Made by a program: the position numbers and the translations under genes. Shown in pieces: positions 1 through 5,747 of a DNA stretch of 10,388 nt. Within the stretch, counting starts at the first letter, position 1, and each line of letters starts with the position of its first letter. The DNA is from a bacterium (GTDB taxonomy: Bacteria; Patescibacteriota; Patescibacteriia; Patescibacteriales; Patescibacteriaceae): assembly GCA_021818075.1 (NCBI GenBank), contig JAKAFD010000024.1, positions 1 to 10,388 on the forward strand, in the 5' to 3' direction. The notes under the pieces were generated by a model. The model did not search any database. It was not told the origin of the DNA and saw only the letters and a program-made list of their open reading frames with translations.

Positions 1-281
1 ACAATAAAATCATCTCCACTTGCATGGTAGTCAGAATAGACGGCCTATCGTATAACTGTCGGCCATTTGCCATCATTGAAAATTTAGTCACAGATCAAGA
101 ACACCGCCAAAATGGTTATGCTAAAGAAGTTGTCACTAGGGCGATAGACATAGCCAAAGATTGGAATTGCTACAAAGTTATTTTGGAAACCGGCACCCAA
201 CAAAAATGGAAATGGCAATTTTATAGAGATTGCGGATTAAATCAGGGAGAAAAAACTTCTTTTATTAAAAGATTTTCCTGA
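1..281 (+). CDS. GNAT-family N-acetyltransferase, C-terminal part
   Basis: This is the C-terminal part of a GCN5-related acetyltransferase, a family that moves the acetyl group of acetyl-CoA to an amine; the substrate cannot be told from this fragment. The frame is open from base 3 with no in-frame stop, so the gene probably starts before the window. An ATG at 24 would leave only 85 residues, well short of the family's usual 140-170, and would lose the first strands. Counted from that ATG, the acetyl-CoA pyrophosphate loop is visible as RQNGYA (residues 28-33, an R/Q-x-x-G-x-A motif) after the strand AIIENLVT. It is followed by a helix, the strand CYKVILETG, and FYRDCGL, typical of motif B. 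The gene ends at a TGA just before a strong hairpin. Its base composition is more AT-rich than the genes after 925. The family call is firm and the partial status very likely. Confidence 0.85.
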   Translation, partial: NKIISTCMVVRIDGLSYNCRPFAIIENLVTDQEHRQNGYAKEVVTRAIDIAKDWNCYKVILETGTQQKWKWQFYRDCGLNQGEKTSFIKRFS

Positions 282-295
282 AAAGCAGACAACAA

Positions 296-325
296 AAAAG
301 CCTTAGAAATTATTCTAAGGCTTTT
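296..325. terminator. Strong hairpin terminator, probably bidirectional
   Basis: A perfect 13-bp stem (296-308 with 313-325) closes a 4-base loop. The core is GCCTTAGA/TCTAAGGC with A-rich and T-rich flanks. It lies 14 bases after the acetyltransferase stop. On the minus strand the stem is followed by a run of T, so it could also end transcripts coming from the right. Confidence 0.85.
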
Positions 326-339
326 AAAATTTGTTATTA

Positions 340-411
340 TTATTGTTTGGGGTCATCAATATAATTTTGCGGATTCTTTAGCCGCAAATTCCGCAATCGT
401 TCCTTAGCCGC
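340..411 (-). pseudogene. Possible gene tail without a start
   Basis: On the minus strand there is an open stretch of 23 codons ending in TAA at 342-340, with a natural-looking C-terminal sequence that includes RNLRLKNPQNYIDDPKQ. An in-frame TGA (414-412) closes it upstream, and the same frame beyond that stop stays open to the next hairpin. No ATG or ribosome binding site was found. It sits between two terminators that both work on the minus strand, as expected for the end of a gene. It may be a decayed gene end or chance; the function is unknown. Confidence 0.22.
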
Positions 412-470
412 TCAAGCCGAGAGCCGGATTAAAAAATTAAGCCGGGTTGATAAACTTAGATTAATTAAAA

Positions 471-495
471 AAACGAGGTAAAATTTACCTCGTTT
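471..495. terminator. Hairpin terminator for the minus-strand membrane protein gene
   Basis: A stem of about 11 bp (471-481 with 485-495), core ACGAGGTA/TACCTCGT, lies 9 bases downstream of the minus-strand stop at 507-505. On the minus strand the stem is followed by seven T, the classic intrinsic terminator form. The plus side is also T-rich. Confidence 0.8.
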
Positions 496-504
496 CTATT
501 TTTT

Positions 505-741
505 TTAATCTTTGTTTATAAATAAATTTATAAACATGAATGTGGCGGCGGCCATAATCACTAAGCCGGTAATTATGCCGCCCACCGGACCAAGAGTTGA
601 TCCCGCATACGGATTGTCAAGAGCGTCTTTCCAAACTTGATGCCAATGGCCGAATAGATAGATTTCTATATTGAGACCAAAGACAAGGACGACAATACAA
701 GCCAGCAGTTTGCCGGCAAATTTTATTTTAGAATCTTGCAC
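505..741 (-). CDS. Small two-helix membrane protein, unknown function
   Basis: A 78-residue hypothetical integral membrane protein. Two hydrophobic segments are visible, about residues 10-30 (KLLACIVVLVFGLNIEIYLF) and 51-74 (glycine- and alanine-rich, ending MFINLF). A short polar loop, HWHQVWKDALDNPYAGS, joins them. The protein starts basic and ends INKD. The start is GTG at 741-739; an overlapping ATG at 743 is in another frame. A GGGAGG ribosome binding site (plus 746-751) stands very close upstream, a better one than the conserved genes of this window have. A sigma70-like promoter lies at 783-811 and a terminator follows the stop, so it appears to be a single-gene unit. I recognise no family. 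The spacing of the two helices would allow both ends on the same side of the membrane. That the gene is real is likely; its role is unknown. Confidence 0.65.
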   Translation of the reverse strand: MQDSKIKFAGKLLACIVVLVFGLNIEIYLFGHWHQVWKDALDNPYAGSTLGPVGGIITGLVIMAAATFMFINLFINKD

Positions 742-782
742 ATAACCTCCCTGTTTGTAAGGACAATTATTTGATTATCTTG

Positions 783-811
783 ATTTAATAACAGTTTTCA
801 TTACTTGTCAA
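783..811 (-). promoter_or_regulatory. Sigma70-type promoter for the 505-741 gene
   Basis: On the minus strand TTGACA (811-806) is a perfect -35 box, followed after 17 bases by TTAAAT (788-783), matching four of six -10 positions. The predicted transcript would begin about 35 bases before the GTG start and include the GGGAGG site. Confidence 0.5.
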
Positions 812-813
812 GT

Positions 814-882
814 TTATTCTATTTTCGGCAGGTTGGTTACGCGGGTTTCATCGTAGACAAAAACATTCAAAAAAGCTAAGCT
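814..882 (-). pseudogene. Possible remnant of a minus-strand gene end
   Basis: A 22-codon minus-strand frame ends in TAA (816-814) and reads like a protein C-terminus, containing FVYDETRVTNLPKIE. It is closed upstream by an in-frame stop at 885-883. A TTG at 870-868 is the only possible start. The -35 box of the next minus-strand promoter begins two bases after its stop, a natural end-of-gene to promoter arrangement. The rest of such a gene is missing, because the plus-strand oxidoreductase occupies the space. Function unknown. Confidence 0.22.
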
Positions 883-903
883 TTAGGTACGGGTTCGCCC
901 CGT
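872..903 (+). repeat. Two short inverted repeats upstream of the oxidoreductase
   Basis: AAAGCT/AGCTTT (872-877 and 879-884) and ACGGG/CCCGT with loop TTCGC (889-893 and 899-903) lie side by side, ending 21 bases before the ATG at 925. GATAAT at 910-915 resembles a -10 box, but no convincing -35 stands before it. If it is used, the transcript would be nearly leaderless. The role of the hairpins is unclear. Confidence 0.3.
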
Positions 904-924
904 TTGTTAGATAATTTAAAAAAT

Positions 925-1602
925 ATGGACAAGATAATTGAGCATTTGAAGGGGAAAAACAAGATTTTGTTTTTGACCACTTCCACACGCTGGGCCGGCG
1001 AGGCTAACGAATTGCCCAAATCCACGCAGCTGGCGCTCAAACTGGCCAAAGCAGTAGGCGAGGACAAGGTGCAGGTGCTGGATGTGGCTAAATTAAAAAT
1101 TTACCCCTGCGAAGGCAATGTGTCGGCGGCTAAGGGCAACGACTGCGGGCCGCTTAAGGTTTTACTGAAAGACAAAGAAAAAAATCCTTCCGGCTGCCAT
1201 CGCTGTTATGCCAGCTTAAATAACCCCGATGACGAACTGTGGCAGGTGAGCAAGCCCTTGCTGGCCGCGGACTGCGTGGTATTTTTCGGTTCGGTGCGCT
1301 GGGGCCAAATGAATTCCATTTACCAAAAATTGATTGAGCGACTGACTTGGCTGGAAAACCGGCACTCCACTCTAGGCGAAGATAATGTCTTGGCCGAAAT
1401 TGAAGCCGGTTTGCTGCTTACCGGCCATAACTGGAACGGCGCCACGGTTTTAGCCACGCAAAAACAAGTCCTGAACTTCTTCGGTTTCAAGGTGGTGGAT
1501 GATTTATTTTGGCATTGGCAATATACTGATAAGGCCGAGGACGAAAGTATGGAATCTTATGTTAAGGCCAATGAACAATTTACTAAAGAGTTTCTATCAT
1601 GA
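925..1602 (+). CDS. NAD(P)H-dependent FMN oxidoreductase, flavodoxin fold
   Basis: A cytoplasmic flavodoxin-like oxidoreductase of the FMN_red type, expected to bind FMN and pass electrons from NAD(P)H to a quinone, flavin or another acceptor; the acceptor is unknown. From ATG 925 it has 225 residues. The first strand and phosphate-binding loop are ILFLTTSTRWAGEAN (residues 14-28), followed by a long helix. The strand CVVFFGSVRWGQM (117-129) and ALLLTGHN-like GLLLTGHNWNGA (162-173) fit the later FMN contacts. Four cysteines, C62, C74, C91 and C94, sit in a loop after the second strand and could bind iron-sulfur or zinc. A TTG at 904 would add seven residues. I prefer the ATG because a GATAAT -10-like box lies between the two, though neither has a Shine-Dalgarno site. 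The stop overlaps the next start as ATGA, so it is translationally coupled to the GH1 gene. The family call is good; the substrate is open. Confidence 0.8.
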   Translation: MDKIIEHLKGKNKILFLTTSTRWAGEANELPKSTQLALKLAKAVGEDKVQVLDVAKLKIYPCEGNVSAAKGNDCGPLKVLLKDKEKNPSGCHRCYASLNNPDDELWQVSKPLLAADCVVFFGSVRWGQMNSIYQKLIERLTWLENRHSTLGEDNVLAEIEAGLLLTGHNWNGATVLATQKQVLNFFGFKVVDDLFWHWQYTDKAEDESMESYVKANEQFTKEFLS

Positions 1603-2813
1603 ACGCCGACAAACAACTAAATTTTCCACCGCAGTTTTTGTGGGGTTGCGCCACTTCGGCGCACCAGATTGAGGGCGGGCTGACCAACGACTGGAGCGAA
1701 TGGGAAAAATCCGAGCGCCGCGTCAAGCATTTGCGGCAAGCAAATTTAAAACCGGAGGATTTTGTCTCCGGTCTGGCCGCCAATTCCTTCGTGGAGCAAA
1801 ACGCCGACATCGCCTGCATGAAACAACTGGGTTTGAACGCCTATCGCTTCAGCGTGGACTGGTCGCGAATTGAACCCCAGCCGGGCATCTTTGACGAAAC
1901 GGCTCTGGATACTTATTTGGAATTTATTAAAAAACTGCGAGCCGGCGGCATTGAACCGCTCGTGACTTTATGGCACTGGCCGGTGCCGCTCTGGGCGCGC
2001 GACCTGGGCGGCTGGCAGTCGGCAAAAATCATTGAACCGTTTTTGCGCTTCACGGCCAAAACCGTCAATTATTTAAACGCGGAAGTTAATTTTTGGATGA
2101 CCTTAAATGAACCGACGGTGTACACCAGCCAAAGTTATCTGGCCGGCGTCTGGCCGCCGCAAAAGAAAAATCTTTTGGCTTATTATCAAGTCATCGGCAA
2201 TTTAATTACAGCGCACCGCCAAGCTTACGATATTATTAAAACCATTGACGCCAATAACCAAATCGGCATTGCCAGCCATAATATTTACTTTGAGGCCAGA
2301 GGCAATAAATTAATTAACCGTTGGTTGAAAGCCGGGGCCGACTGGTGGTGGAACGAGCGTTTTTTAAACAAAATCGCCGCTAAGCAGGATTTTATCGGCT
2401 TGAATTATTATTTTCACAATTTGGTCCATTACGGTTTTAACCGCCGCTGCGATTATGATAAATGTTCGGATATGGGCTGGGGCTTGCACCCCGAAGGCAT
2501 TTATTATTTATTGAAAGATTTACAAAAATACGATAAACCCGTCTACATCACGGAAAACGGTTTGGCCGACAAGGGCGACCAGCACCGCAGCTGGTATATT
2601 AAGGAAGTGTTGGCCAACGTTCATCGGGCGATAGCCGAGGGCGTAGCGGTTAAGGGTTATTTTCACTGGTCGCTAATTGATAATTTTGAATGGTCGCACG
2701 GCTTTGAACCGCGTTTCGGTTTATTTGAGGTTGATTATCAGACTTTTGAACGCCGGGCCCGGCCGTCCGCCGAATTTTACGCCGACATCTGCCGCCATAA
2801 CCGCCTTGGTTAA
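1599..2813 (+). CDS. Glycoside hydrolase family 1 (beta-glucosidase-like)
   Basis: A retaining GH1 enzyme that releases sugars from beta-linked oligosaccharides or glycosides; whether it prefers glucose, galactose or phosphorylated sugars cannot be settled here. The family landmarks are all present: N-terminal FLWGCATSAHQIEGG (Q23), TLWHWPVPLW with H126, the acid/base in TLNEP (E171), the nucleophile in YITENG (E319), and WSLIDNFEWSHGFEPRFGL with sugar-contacting E364 and W365. At 404 residues it is shorter than the usual 440-480, mainly from trimmed loops around 185-300, but both ends are complete. No signal peptide is seen, so it should act in the cytoplasm and would need sugar uptake. The start ATG (1599) overlaps the oxidoreductase stop; AAAGAG eight bases upstream is a weak ribosome site. 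A bidirectional terminator follows. The family call is very sure. Confidence 0.95.
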   Translation: MNADKQLNFPPQFLWGCATSAHQIEGGLTNDWSEWEKSERRVKHLRQANLKPEDFVSGLAANSFVEQNADIACMKQLGLNAYRFSVDWSRIEPQPGIFDETALDTYLEFIKKLRAGGIEPLVTLWHWPVPLWARDLGGWQSAKIIEPFLRFTAKTVNYLNAEVNFWMTLNEPTVYTSQSYLAGVWPPQKKNLLAYYQVIGNLITAHRQAYDIIKTIDANNQIGIASHNIYFEARGNKLINRWLKAGADWWWNERFLNKIAAKQDFIGLNYYFHNLVHYGFNRRCDYDKCSDMGWGLHPEGIYYLLKDLQKYDKPVYITENGLADKGDQHRSWYIKEVLANVHRAIAEGVAVKGYFHWSLIDNFEWSHGFEPRFGLFEVDYQTFERRARPSAEFYADICRHNRLG

Positions 2814-2815
2814 TG

Positions 2816-2833
2816 AGTGTATAAAGTGTATAA
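2816..2833 (+). repeat. 9-bp tandem repeat (two copies)
   Basis: AGTGTATAA occurs twice back to back directly after the GH1 stop. It is short and could be slippage. No function is evident. Confidence 0.5.
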
Positions 2834-2839
2834 AAAGTT

Positions 2840-2876
2840 AAAAGCCGTCTGATAATTATTATCGTGACGGCTTTTT
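2840..2876. terminator. Bidirectional terminator between convergent genes
   Basis: AAAAGCCGTC (2840-2849) pairs with GACGGCTTTT (2866-2875), and an inner GATAA/TTATC stem (2851-2855 with 2859-2863) extends the hairpin across a small internal loop. T-rich tracts lie on both sides. It serves the GH1 operon on the plus strand. It also overlaps the stop codon (2877-2875) of the convergent minus-strand gene. Confidence 0.85.
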
Positions 2877-3363
2877 AAATTAAAATATTTTTTAAATCCG
2901 ATTTGGTAGTCAGCCTTTGCAGTCTAATTGGCATTACTTCGCCGGTATCGCTGTAAACGGCGAAGAATTTCGCGTCGTTAGGACCGACTAACAAGGCTGT
3001 TCGGCCTTGCCGGATTAAAGTGCATAACTGGCAGACATCATCCTCGGCGTCATAGAAGCCGACTTGATAGTCTGCGTCTGCGTCTTGTTCTTTGGCTGGT
3101 TCTATCACCACCACTTTTTGCCAGCCGAAATTGGTCTGATAAAAGTTGGGCCAAAAACCTTGACGCGATTTAGCTTGCGGGTCTTTATCCGCCATCACCA
3201 CTTGTTGTCGATTGACGGACAATTTATTGACTAAATCTTTGTCAAAATTCCGCCACTGCCACGCATACGATTTTTTTTGGCACCACCGCTCCCAGAAAAT
3301 TATTAACAGCGGTCGCAGCGGCCAAAGCACGACATCAAGCCAATGCCAGGGTCGTTTTTTCAT
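2875..3363 (-). CDS. Trp-rich hypothetical protein
   Basis: A 162-residue protein that I do not recognise. It starts MKKRPWHWLD and has an aromatic, basic, moderately hydrophobic stretch (residues 8-27, VVLWPLRPLLIIFWERW), possibly a membrane-associating helix or a poor transmembrane segment. Nine tryptophans lie in the first 81 residues. The second half looks like a soluble alpha/beta domain with the strands QKVVVIEPA and DYQVGFYD, a CQLC pair (111-114), and strands ALLVGPNDAKFFAVYSD and EVMPIRLQR. The start is supported by AAGGAG eight bases upstream (plus 3372-3377) and by a perfect-consensus promoter at 3410-3438. It is transcribed alone, towards the GH1 operon, with a shared terminator. 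Expression is probably strong unless repressed, given the 20-bp palindrome beyond the -35 box. The gene is likely real; its function is unknown. Confidence 0.75.
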   Translation of the reverse strand: MKKRPWHWLDVVLWPLRPLLIIFWERWCQKKSYAWQWRNFDKDLVNKLSVNRQQVVMADKDPQAKSRQGFWPNFYQTNFGWQKVVVIEPAKEQDADADYQVGFYDAEDDVCQLCTLIRQGRTALLVGPNDAKFFAVYSDTGEVMPIRLQRLTTKSDLKNILI

Positions 3364-3409
3364 TAAAAGAGCTCCTTAGTAGTTTTTAATTATTATTTGT
3401 TAATATATT

Positions 3410-3438
3410 ATTATATCATACTATAAAATTTTTGTCAA
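3410..3438 (-). promoter_or_regulatory. Perfect-consensus sigma70 promoter
   Basis: On the minus strand TTGACA (3438-3433), a 17-base spacer and TATAAT (3415-3410) match the consensus at all twelve positions. Transcription should start near 3403, about 40 bases before the start codon of the Trp-rich protein gene, so the leader contains AAGGAG. Confidence 0.85.
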
Positions 3439-3446
3439 TATTTATT

Positions 3447-3466
3447 TAAAAATAGGCCTATTTTTA
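3447..3466. repeat. 20-bp perfect palindrome beside the promoter
   Basis: A perfectly self-complementary site, AAAAATAGG/CCTATTTTT flanked by T and A, sits 8 bases upstream of the -35 box of the consensus promoter. It could be an operator. Alternatively it is a terminator that has lost its loop: the hairpin at 6739-6767 has nearly the same arms (AAAAATAGGGC/GCCCTATTTTT), and this palindrome directly follows the TAA of the small minus-strand frame 3577-3464. Confidence 0.6.
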
Positions 3467-3577
3467 GCCAAATTTAAGACGGATAATGTTGGCAGAAACT
3501 TTTTGGCCAACCGGTTGTAATAAATATAAAACCGCGGTCTTAATTTTTTTACCGGCGCCGGCGCCAGCTTGCACCAT
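3464..3577 (-). CDS. Possible small basic protein or gene tail (37 codons)
   Basis: A minus-strand frame starts at ATG 3577 and ends in TAA at 3466-3464. The product would be 37 residues, with a small-residue start (MVQAGAGAGKKIK), a hydrophobic middle (TAVLYLLQPVG) and a basic end (RLKFG). Codon choice (GCC, GGC, CCG, TTA, ATT) matches the clear genes of this window, which favours real or formerly real coding. The frame stays open for nine codons upstream of the ATG. No good ribosome site is visible. It may be the C-terminal remnant of a longer gene. I recognise no family. Confidence 0.35.
   Translation of the reverse strand: MVQAGAGAGKKIKTAVLYLLQPVGQKVSANIIRLKFG
3474..3550 (+). other. Possible structured RNA ending in a U run
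   Basis: On the plus strand TTAAGAC (3474-3480) pairs with GTCTTAA (3537-3543), followed directly by seven T. Inside are two adjacent hairpins, GTTGGC/GCCAAC (3488-3493 with 3506-3511) and CGGTT/AACCG (3512-3516 with 3530-3534). This is a three-way-junction layout with a terminator-like end. No promoter was found for it, and the same bases read as a protein on the minus strand, so the RNA is only a candidate. Confidence 0.22.
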
Positions 3578-3640
3578 ATTTATTCGGCTCTGTAAAGTTG
3601 CTTTTTATTTTTACTTGACATAAAATAAGGCATATATCGC

Positions 3641-3667
3641 CAAAGTGCGGCTTTCGGCCGCTCTTTG
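3641..3667 (+). promoter_or_regulatory. Hairpin in the secD leader
   Basis: CAAAG/CTTTG (3641-3645 with 3663-3667) and GCGGC/GCCGC (3647-3651 with 3657-3661) stack across one T-T mismatch around a TTTCG loop, 34 bases before the secD ATG. No U run follows, so it is not a standard terminator. A perfect TTGACA at 3615-3620 lies upstream but lacks a well-spaced -10 box, so the start of the secD transcript is uncertain. Confidence 0.4.
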
Positions 3668-3700
3668 CTTTAGGACTAATTACCAAATTATTAAATACCT

Positions 3701-5746
3701 ATGCAGGAAAATTTTTTGATTAAGTTTTTTCAGCCTAAGGGCCGGGGCAAATTGTGGTGGATGTTCGCTTTCATCGCGATTTTAGCTATCGTTTCTTGGT
3801 TTGTTGATTTCGGCCTTTACTATAACAAGGCGGTGGATAAATTCAGTTTGGGTTTGCCGAAAGTAAGCGAAGTGCCTTTTCGCCAAGGCTTGGATTTACA
3901 GGGCGGCACGCAATTGCTGTATAAAGCTGATGTCAGCCGCATCGCTCCCGCCGACCGCAGCTCGGCCTTAAACGGCGCGCGCGATGTTATTGAACGCCGC
4001 GTCAATTATTTCGGCGTGTCCGAACCGCTGGTGCAGATTAATTCCGGCGCCAACGGCGAGTACCGGATTTTAGTGGAATTGGCCGGCATCAAAGATGTTA
4101 ATGAAGCCATCAAAAAAATCGGCGAAACGCCGCTTTTGGAATTTAAAGAACAAAATACCGCCGCCCGCGAACTAACGCCCGATCAGCGGCAGGCCATGGA
4201 TAAATTTAACGCCGAGGCCAAAAGTAAAGCGGAAATGGTGTTGGGCAAATTATTGTCTAATGCCGATTTTGCCGCTTTAGCTAAAACCTATAGCGAAGAC
4301 GAAGCCAGTAAAATTAAGGGCGGCGACTTGGGCTGGGTGACGGCTTTAAATCAGCCGGAAATAGCCGGCGCCGTCAGCAAGATGAAAAAGGGCGCGACCA
4401 GCCGCGACTTGGTCAAGTTAACCGGCGGCTATGAATTATTTAAATTGGAAGATAAGCGGACTAAAGATACCAAAGAGGTCAAAGCCGCTCACTTGCTGGT
4501 TTGTTATCAGGGCGCCAAGAGCTGTGCCAGCAATTTAACCAGGGACGAAGCGCTGGCGAAAATTAATGATTTGAAAAAACAGGCGACGCCGGCCAACTTT
4601 TCCGATTTGGCCAAGAAAAACTCCACCGAACCGGGCGCGGCCCAGTCTGGCGGCGAGTTAGGCTGGTTCGGCGCGGGCCAGATGGTCAAACCGTTTGAAA
4701 CGGCGGTGTTTGCTCTGGCCAAAGGCAAAATTTCCGACCCGGTAGAAACCGAATTCGGCTTTCATTTGATTTATAAAGAAGATGAACGCACAGCCGACGA
4801 ATATAAAGTCAGCCATATCTTAATTAAAACACAAACCATAGACGATATTTTAGGGCCACCCAGCGAGTGGAAAAATACGGAATTGTCCGGTAAAAATTTG
4901 AAACGGTCCACCGTCCAGTTTAATCCCAACGACGGTTCGCCGGAAGTCGGTCTGGAGTTTGACACCGACGGCGCCAAATTTTTTGAACAGATTACCGACC
5001 GCAACATCGGCAAGCCGATTGCTATTTTCTTGGACAACTATCTGATTAGCGCGCCCAAGGTCAACGAAAAAATCAGCGGCGGCCAGGCGGTGATTAACGG
5101 CAAATTCACGGTACAGGAAGCCAAAGACTTGTCCCAGCGCTTAAACGCCGGCGCTTTGCCCGTACCGATTGAATTGATTAACCAGCAGACTATCGGCGCC
5201 AGCTTGGGCCAAGAATCGGTGACTAAGAGTTTAACGGCCGGTATTTACGGTTTGTTGCTGGTGGTCATATTTATGATTTTGATGTACCGCTTCCCGGGCG
5301 TCCTGGCCTCCTTAAGCTTATTGATTTACGGTTTGATTGTCTTGGCCATCTTTAAACTCTGGCCCGTAACTTTGACCTTGTCGGGCATTGCTGGTTTTAT
5401 TATGTCTATCGGTGTGGCCGTGGATGCCAATGTTTTGATTTTTGAACGCCTGCGCGAGGAACTGAAAAACGGCCGGGCCTTGTCCAACGCCATTGAAGAG
5501 GGTTTTAGCCGCGCCTGGACCTCCATTCGCGACGGCAACTTCACCACCATTATTACCTGTTTGGTGCTGATTATGTTTTCCACCAGCGTGATAAAAGGTT
5601 TTGCCATTACGCTTTTCTTGGGCGTCTTGGTGTCCATGTTCACCGCCATTGTCGTCACCAGAAATTTATTGAAATTAATTGATGAACGCTGGCTGGATAA
5701 GCATAGCTGGCTGATTTATAGTTCTAAGAAACCTAAAGCGCAATAA
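3701..5746 (+). CDS. secD: SecD translocase subunit with inserted parvulin (PpiC) domains
   Basis: A membrane subunit that works with SecF and SecYEG and uses the ion gradient to help draw exported proteins across the membrane. TM1 is about residues 18-38. The first P1 half carries GLDLQGGTQLLY (63-74) and RVNYFGVSEP. The second half has GKPIAIFLDNYLISAP (437-452) and GALPVPIELI. Five C-terminal helices (about 512-655) include the family D5-like motif GVAVDANVLIFERLREEL (571-588). Between LLEFKE (145-150) and SEWKNTELSGK (388-398) lies an insert with a first parvulin-like module (about 165-254) and a full one (259-362) with KAAHLLV (H264), GGELGWF and FGFHLIY (H355). An extra KVSHILI strand (369-375) follows. 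Total length is 681; without the insert it would be about 450, normal for a compact SecD. The single insert agrees with one continuous frame without breaks. No Shine-Dalgarno site is visible. secF starts one base after the stop. Confidence 0.95.
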   Translation: MQENFLIKFFQPKGRGKLWWMFAFIAILAIVSWFVDFGLYYNKAVDKFSLGLPKVSEVPFRQGLDLQGGTQLLYKADVSRIAPADRSSALNGARDVIERRVNYFGVSEPLVQINSGANGEYRILVELAGIKDVNEAIKKIGETPLLEFKEQNTAARELTPDQRQAMDKFNAEAKSKAEMVLGKLLSNADFAALAKTYSEDEASKIKGGDLGWVTALNQPEIAGAVSKMKKGATSRDLVKLTGGYELFKLEDKRTKDTKEVKAAHLLVCYQGAKSCASNLTRDEALAKINDLKKQATPANFSDLAKKNSTEPGAAQSGGELGWFGAGQMVKPFETAVFALAKGKISDPVETEFGFHLIYKEDERTADEYKVSHILIKTQTIDDILGPPSEWKNTELSGKNLKRSTVQFNPNDGSPEVGLEFDTDGAKFFEQITDRNIGKPIAIFLDNYLISAPKVNEKISGGQAVINGKFTVQEAKDLSQRLNAGALPVPIELINQQTIGASLGQESVTKSLTAGIYGLLLVVIFMILMYRFPGVLASLSLLIYGLIVLAIFKLWPVTLTLSGIAGFIMSIGVAVDANVLIFERLREELKNGRALSNAIEEGFSRAWTSIRDGNFTTIITCLVLIMFSTSVIKGFAITLFLGVLVSMFTAIVVTRNLLKLIDERWLDKHSWLIYSSKKPKAQ

Positions 5747-5747
5747 T

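Noticed and set aside
412..483. TGA read as an amino acid (alternative code) joining the minus-strand tail
   Set aside because: TGA is a clear stop in the GNAT and oxidoreductase genes, so readthrough here is not supported.
886..905. tRNA T-arm-like GGGTTCGCCCC
   Set aside because: The loop is too short and no acceptor, D or anticodon arms are found around it.
3615..3643. Standard promoter for secD at TTGACA 3615
   Set aside because: At spacings of 16-18 bases the -10 position reads through CGCC; the nearest TATA-like bases are only 12 away.
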